Source: Pirellulaceae bacterium (GTDB lineage Bacteria > Planctomycetota > Planctomycetia > Pirellulales > Pirellulaceae). From it: DNA of 7,161 bases. The stretch is taken from contig JASLRF010000533.1 in the NCBI GenBank assembly GCA_030744095.1, positions 1 to 7,161 of the forward strand, given 5' to 3'. The position numbers and the translations under genes were made by a program. The notes under the pieces are model-generated. The model had not been told where the DNA came from and did no database searches. It saw only the letters and a list, made by a program, of their open reading frames with translations. Below, piece after piece: positions 5,705 through 7,161 of this stretch. Every line of letters begins with the position of its first letter. Positions within the stretch are counted from its first letter, which is position 1.

Positions 5705-7161
5705 TCAATTGATTTCGAAGACGCGCAAACCAAACAGCTGCATCCAGGCGACGACCAGGATAATCGCCAGCAGGTTCAGCCAGACGCCCGCCTTGACCAT
5801 CGACTGAATTGAGATGTGGCCGCTCCCAAACACAATCGCATTGGGAGGCGTGGCCACCGGTAGCATGAAAGCGCACGAAGCAGCAACTGTCGCGGGCACC
5901 AGTAGCAGCATTGGGTCGATCCCAATCCCTTGGGCCACACTATGTAGAATTGGCAGAAACGCCGCTACGGTCGGTGTGTTACTGGTCAACTCGGTCAAGA
6001 AGACGATCATCACCGTAACGCCAATGATGATGGCCAGCGGAGGCGCATCATCCAACAGTGCCACGTTACCGCCGATCCACTCCGCCAGACCACTGCGTGT
6101 GACGGCTCTGGCCAAGCTGAATCCTCCCCCAAACAGCAAGAGCACACCCCAGGGGATCGTCGCGGCGGTTTTCCAATCTAGGGCACGAATGCCCTTGGAA
6201 CGGTCAACAGGAATCATGAACAGCAGGACTGCTGCCGCCAGCGCAATTTGACCGTCGTTCACTTTGGCGATCAGTGGAAAGTGTTCAGTCAGCAACGACC
6301 ATTTGGCGAGCGAGCCACGCGACACCCAGGCGAGTGCCGTCGACGAAAACACAATCAGGACAGTCCATTCGCCGCGTGACATGCTCCCCAGTTTTTCCAA
6401 TTCGCGCCGGATTAACTGTCGCCCCCCCGGAATATGACAGATACGAATGGGAAAGACGAATCGAGTCAGTACCAGCCAGGTAAGAAACAAGATAACGATG
6501 GCCAGCGGAGCGGCGAACGCCATCCAGCGGCCAAATCCAATTTCGATATCATTATCTTGTGCAAAGCCCGCAAGGAACACATTGGTGGGCGTGCCAATCA
6601 GTGTTGCAACTCCACCGATGCTGGCCGCATAAGCGATTCCCAACATCATGCAGATGGCGAAGTTTGACGAGTCGGCCTGGTCTTCTCTCTGAAGCTTGTC
6701 TCCGATCAACGCAATCAAACTCAGTCCGATCGGTAGCATCATGACGGTTGATGCCGTATTGCTGATCCACATGCTCAGCAGCGCCGTGGCAACCATAAAG
6801 CCGGCCACAAGGCGAGTGGGTTGCGTGCCTGCGGCCAGCACAGTCAACAACGCAATCCTTCGATGGAGTTGCCATCGTTCAACCGCCCGGGCGAGCATGA
6901 ACCCGCCCATGAACAGGAACACATACTTGTTCGCAAAAGGAGCCGCTGCATCATCAAACGGCATGACTCCCAGAAACGGAAATAGAATCAATGGTAACAA
7001 AGAAGTGACCGGCAATGGCACTGCCTCGGTCATCCACCAGACGGCCATAAGTGTAGCAACGGCAGCCGTTACTTGGGCCAGAGGATCCATGCCGGCCAGC
7101 CACTCGGACGGCAGCAAGAACACCACCAACGCCAATACGATCCCTATGACACAGCCTAACC
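5705..7161 (-). CDS. SLC13/DASS family sodium-coupled anion (dicarboxylate/sulfate-type) transporter, N-terminus cut by the window
   Basis: Numbering from the TTG at 7135 as residue 1, 476 residues are visible, forming about eleven membrane segments. DASS marks are clear: WWMTEAVPLPVTSLLP (33-48); the first SNT motif in WISNTASTVMMLP (123-135); GTPTN (181-185); the second SNT motif in TSNTPT (384-389); and SCAFMLPVATPPNAIVFGSG (420-439), which fits the Na_sulph_symp signature. The two SNT motifs sit in the re-entrant hairpins that hold sodium and substrate in structurally known members such as VcINDY. The protein should import a di- or tricarboxylate or sulfate with sodium across the cytoplasmic membrane; the exact substrate cannot be read from sequence. 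The frame stays open to the window edge (LGCVIGIV precedes residue 1), continuing the first hydrophobic helix, so the true start lies beyond 7161 and the TTG at 7135 is not the start. The gene converges with the 79-residue protein gene. Confidence 0.93.
   Translation of the reverse strand, partial: LGCVIGIVLALVVFLLPSEWLAGMDPLAQVTAAVATLMAVWWMTEAVPLPVTSLLPLILFPFLGVMPFDDAAAPFANKYVFLFMGGFMLARAVERWQLHRRIALLTVLAAGTQPTRLVAGFMVATALLSMWISNTASTVMMLPIGLSLIALIGDKLQREDQADSSNFAICMMLGIAYAASIGGVATLIGTPTNVFLAGFAQDNDIEIGFGRWMAFAAPLAIVILFLTWLVLTRFVFPIRICHIPGGRQLIRRELEKLGSMSRGEWTVLIVFSSTALAWVSRGSLAKWSLLTEHFPLIAKVNDGQIALAAAVLLFMIPVDRSKGIRALDWKTAATIPWGVLLLFGGGFSLARAVTRSGLAEWIGGNVALLDDAPPLAIIIGVTVMIVFLTELTSNTPTVAAFLPILHSVAQGIGIDPMLLLVPATVAASCAFMLPVATPPNAIVFGSGHISIQSMVKAGVWLNLLAIILVVAWMQLFGLRVFEIN

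Noticed and set aside
5579..5812. Open frame of 77 residues on the plus strand
   Set aside because: Its first half is translated from the REP-like palindrome and its second half is antisense to the transporter C-terminus; KGSGVFF-type peptides are what such a repeat gives when translated.
5814..6251. Plus-strand open frame of 145 residues antisense to the transporter
   Set aside because: The minus-strand frame carries the DASS signature motifs; the antisense product is a Thr/Ala/Ser-rich shadow.
1..7161. Search for CRISPR arrays, tRNAs, transposases, toxin-antitoxin, phage or defence genes
   Set aside because: No regularly spaced repeats, cloverleaf-like segments, catalytic motifs of such enzymes or small paired toxin-antitoxin genes are visible; the region reads as stable chromosomal DNA.

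Overview
The window looks like ordinary chromosomal DNA from a planctomycete, most likely of the Pirellulales (Rhodopirellula/Blastopirellula-like). This placement is an inference. It rests on the resemblance of several proteins to families I associate with that group (a TPR protein ending in a DPRFQ-type tail, a 79-residue protein ending in YQHFRRPSA, a Tex with a long Lys/Pro-rich tail), on weak or missing Shine-Dalgarno sites before several genes, and on a palindromic intergenic element of a type I recall from those genomes. No database search was possible.

Layout from left to right. A small integral membrane protein of the DUF456 family lies at 141-686 (+). A gene-free stretch follows (687-1100), with a plausible sigma70-type promoter near its end, and then a TPR protein at 1101-1664 (+). 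Converging on it from the minus strand are a 160-residue protein of unknown function (1720-2202) and, upstream of that, the large RNA-binding transcription accessory protein Tex (2298-4832), possibly co-transcribed. The Tex promoter region (4833-5261) holds the best regulatory signal in the window: a TTGACA-17-TAGATT promoter on the minus strand, overlapped by a perfect 9-bp inverted repeat that could be an operator. Divergent from Tex is a 79-residue acidic protein of unknown function (5262-5501, +) with its own Shine-Dalgarno site and a textbook intrinsic terminator (5531-5556). A REP-like palindrome (5592-5662) separates it from the 3' end of a convergent SLC13/DASS-family sodium-coupled anion transporter (5705 to beyond 7161, minus strand), whose N-terminus is cut off by the window edge.

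The genes do not form one pathway; they read as housekeeping and lineage-specific genes side by side. I found no tRNA, rRNA, CRISPR array, transposase, phage or defence gene, and no convincing new multi-gene system. The points most worth a second look are the operator-like repeat at the tex promoter, loss of the usual DPG motif in the Tex YqgF domain, the REP-like element, and the two uncharacterised small proteins.
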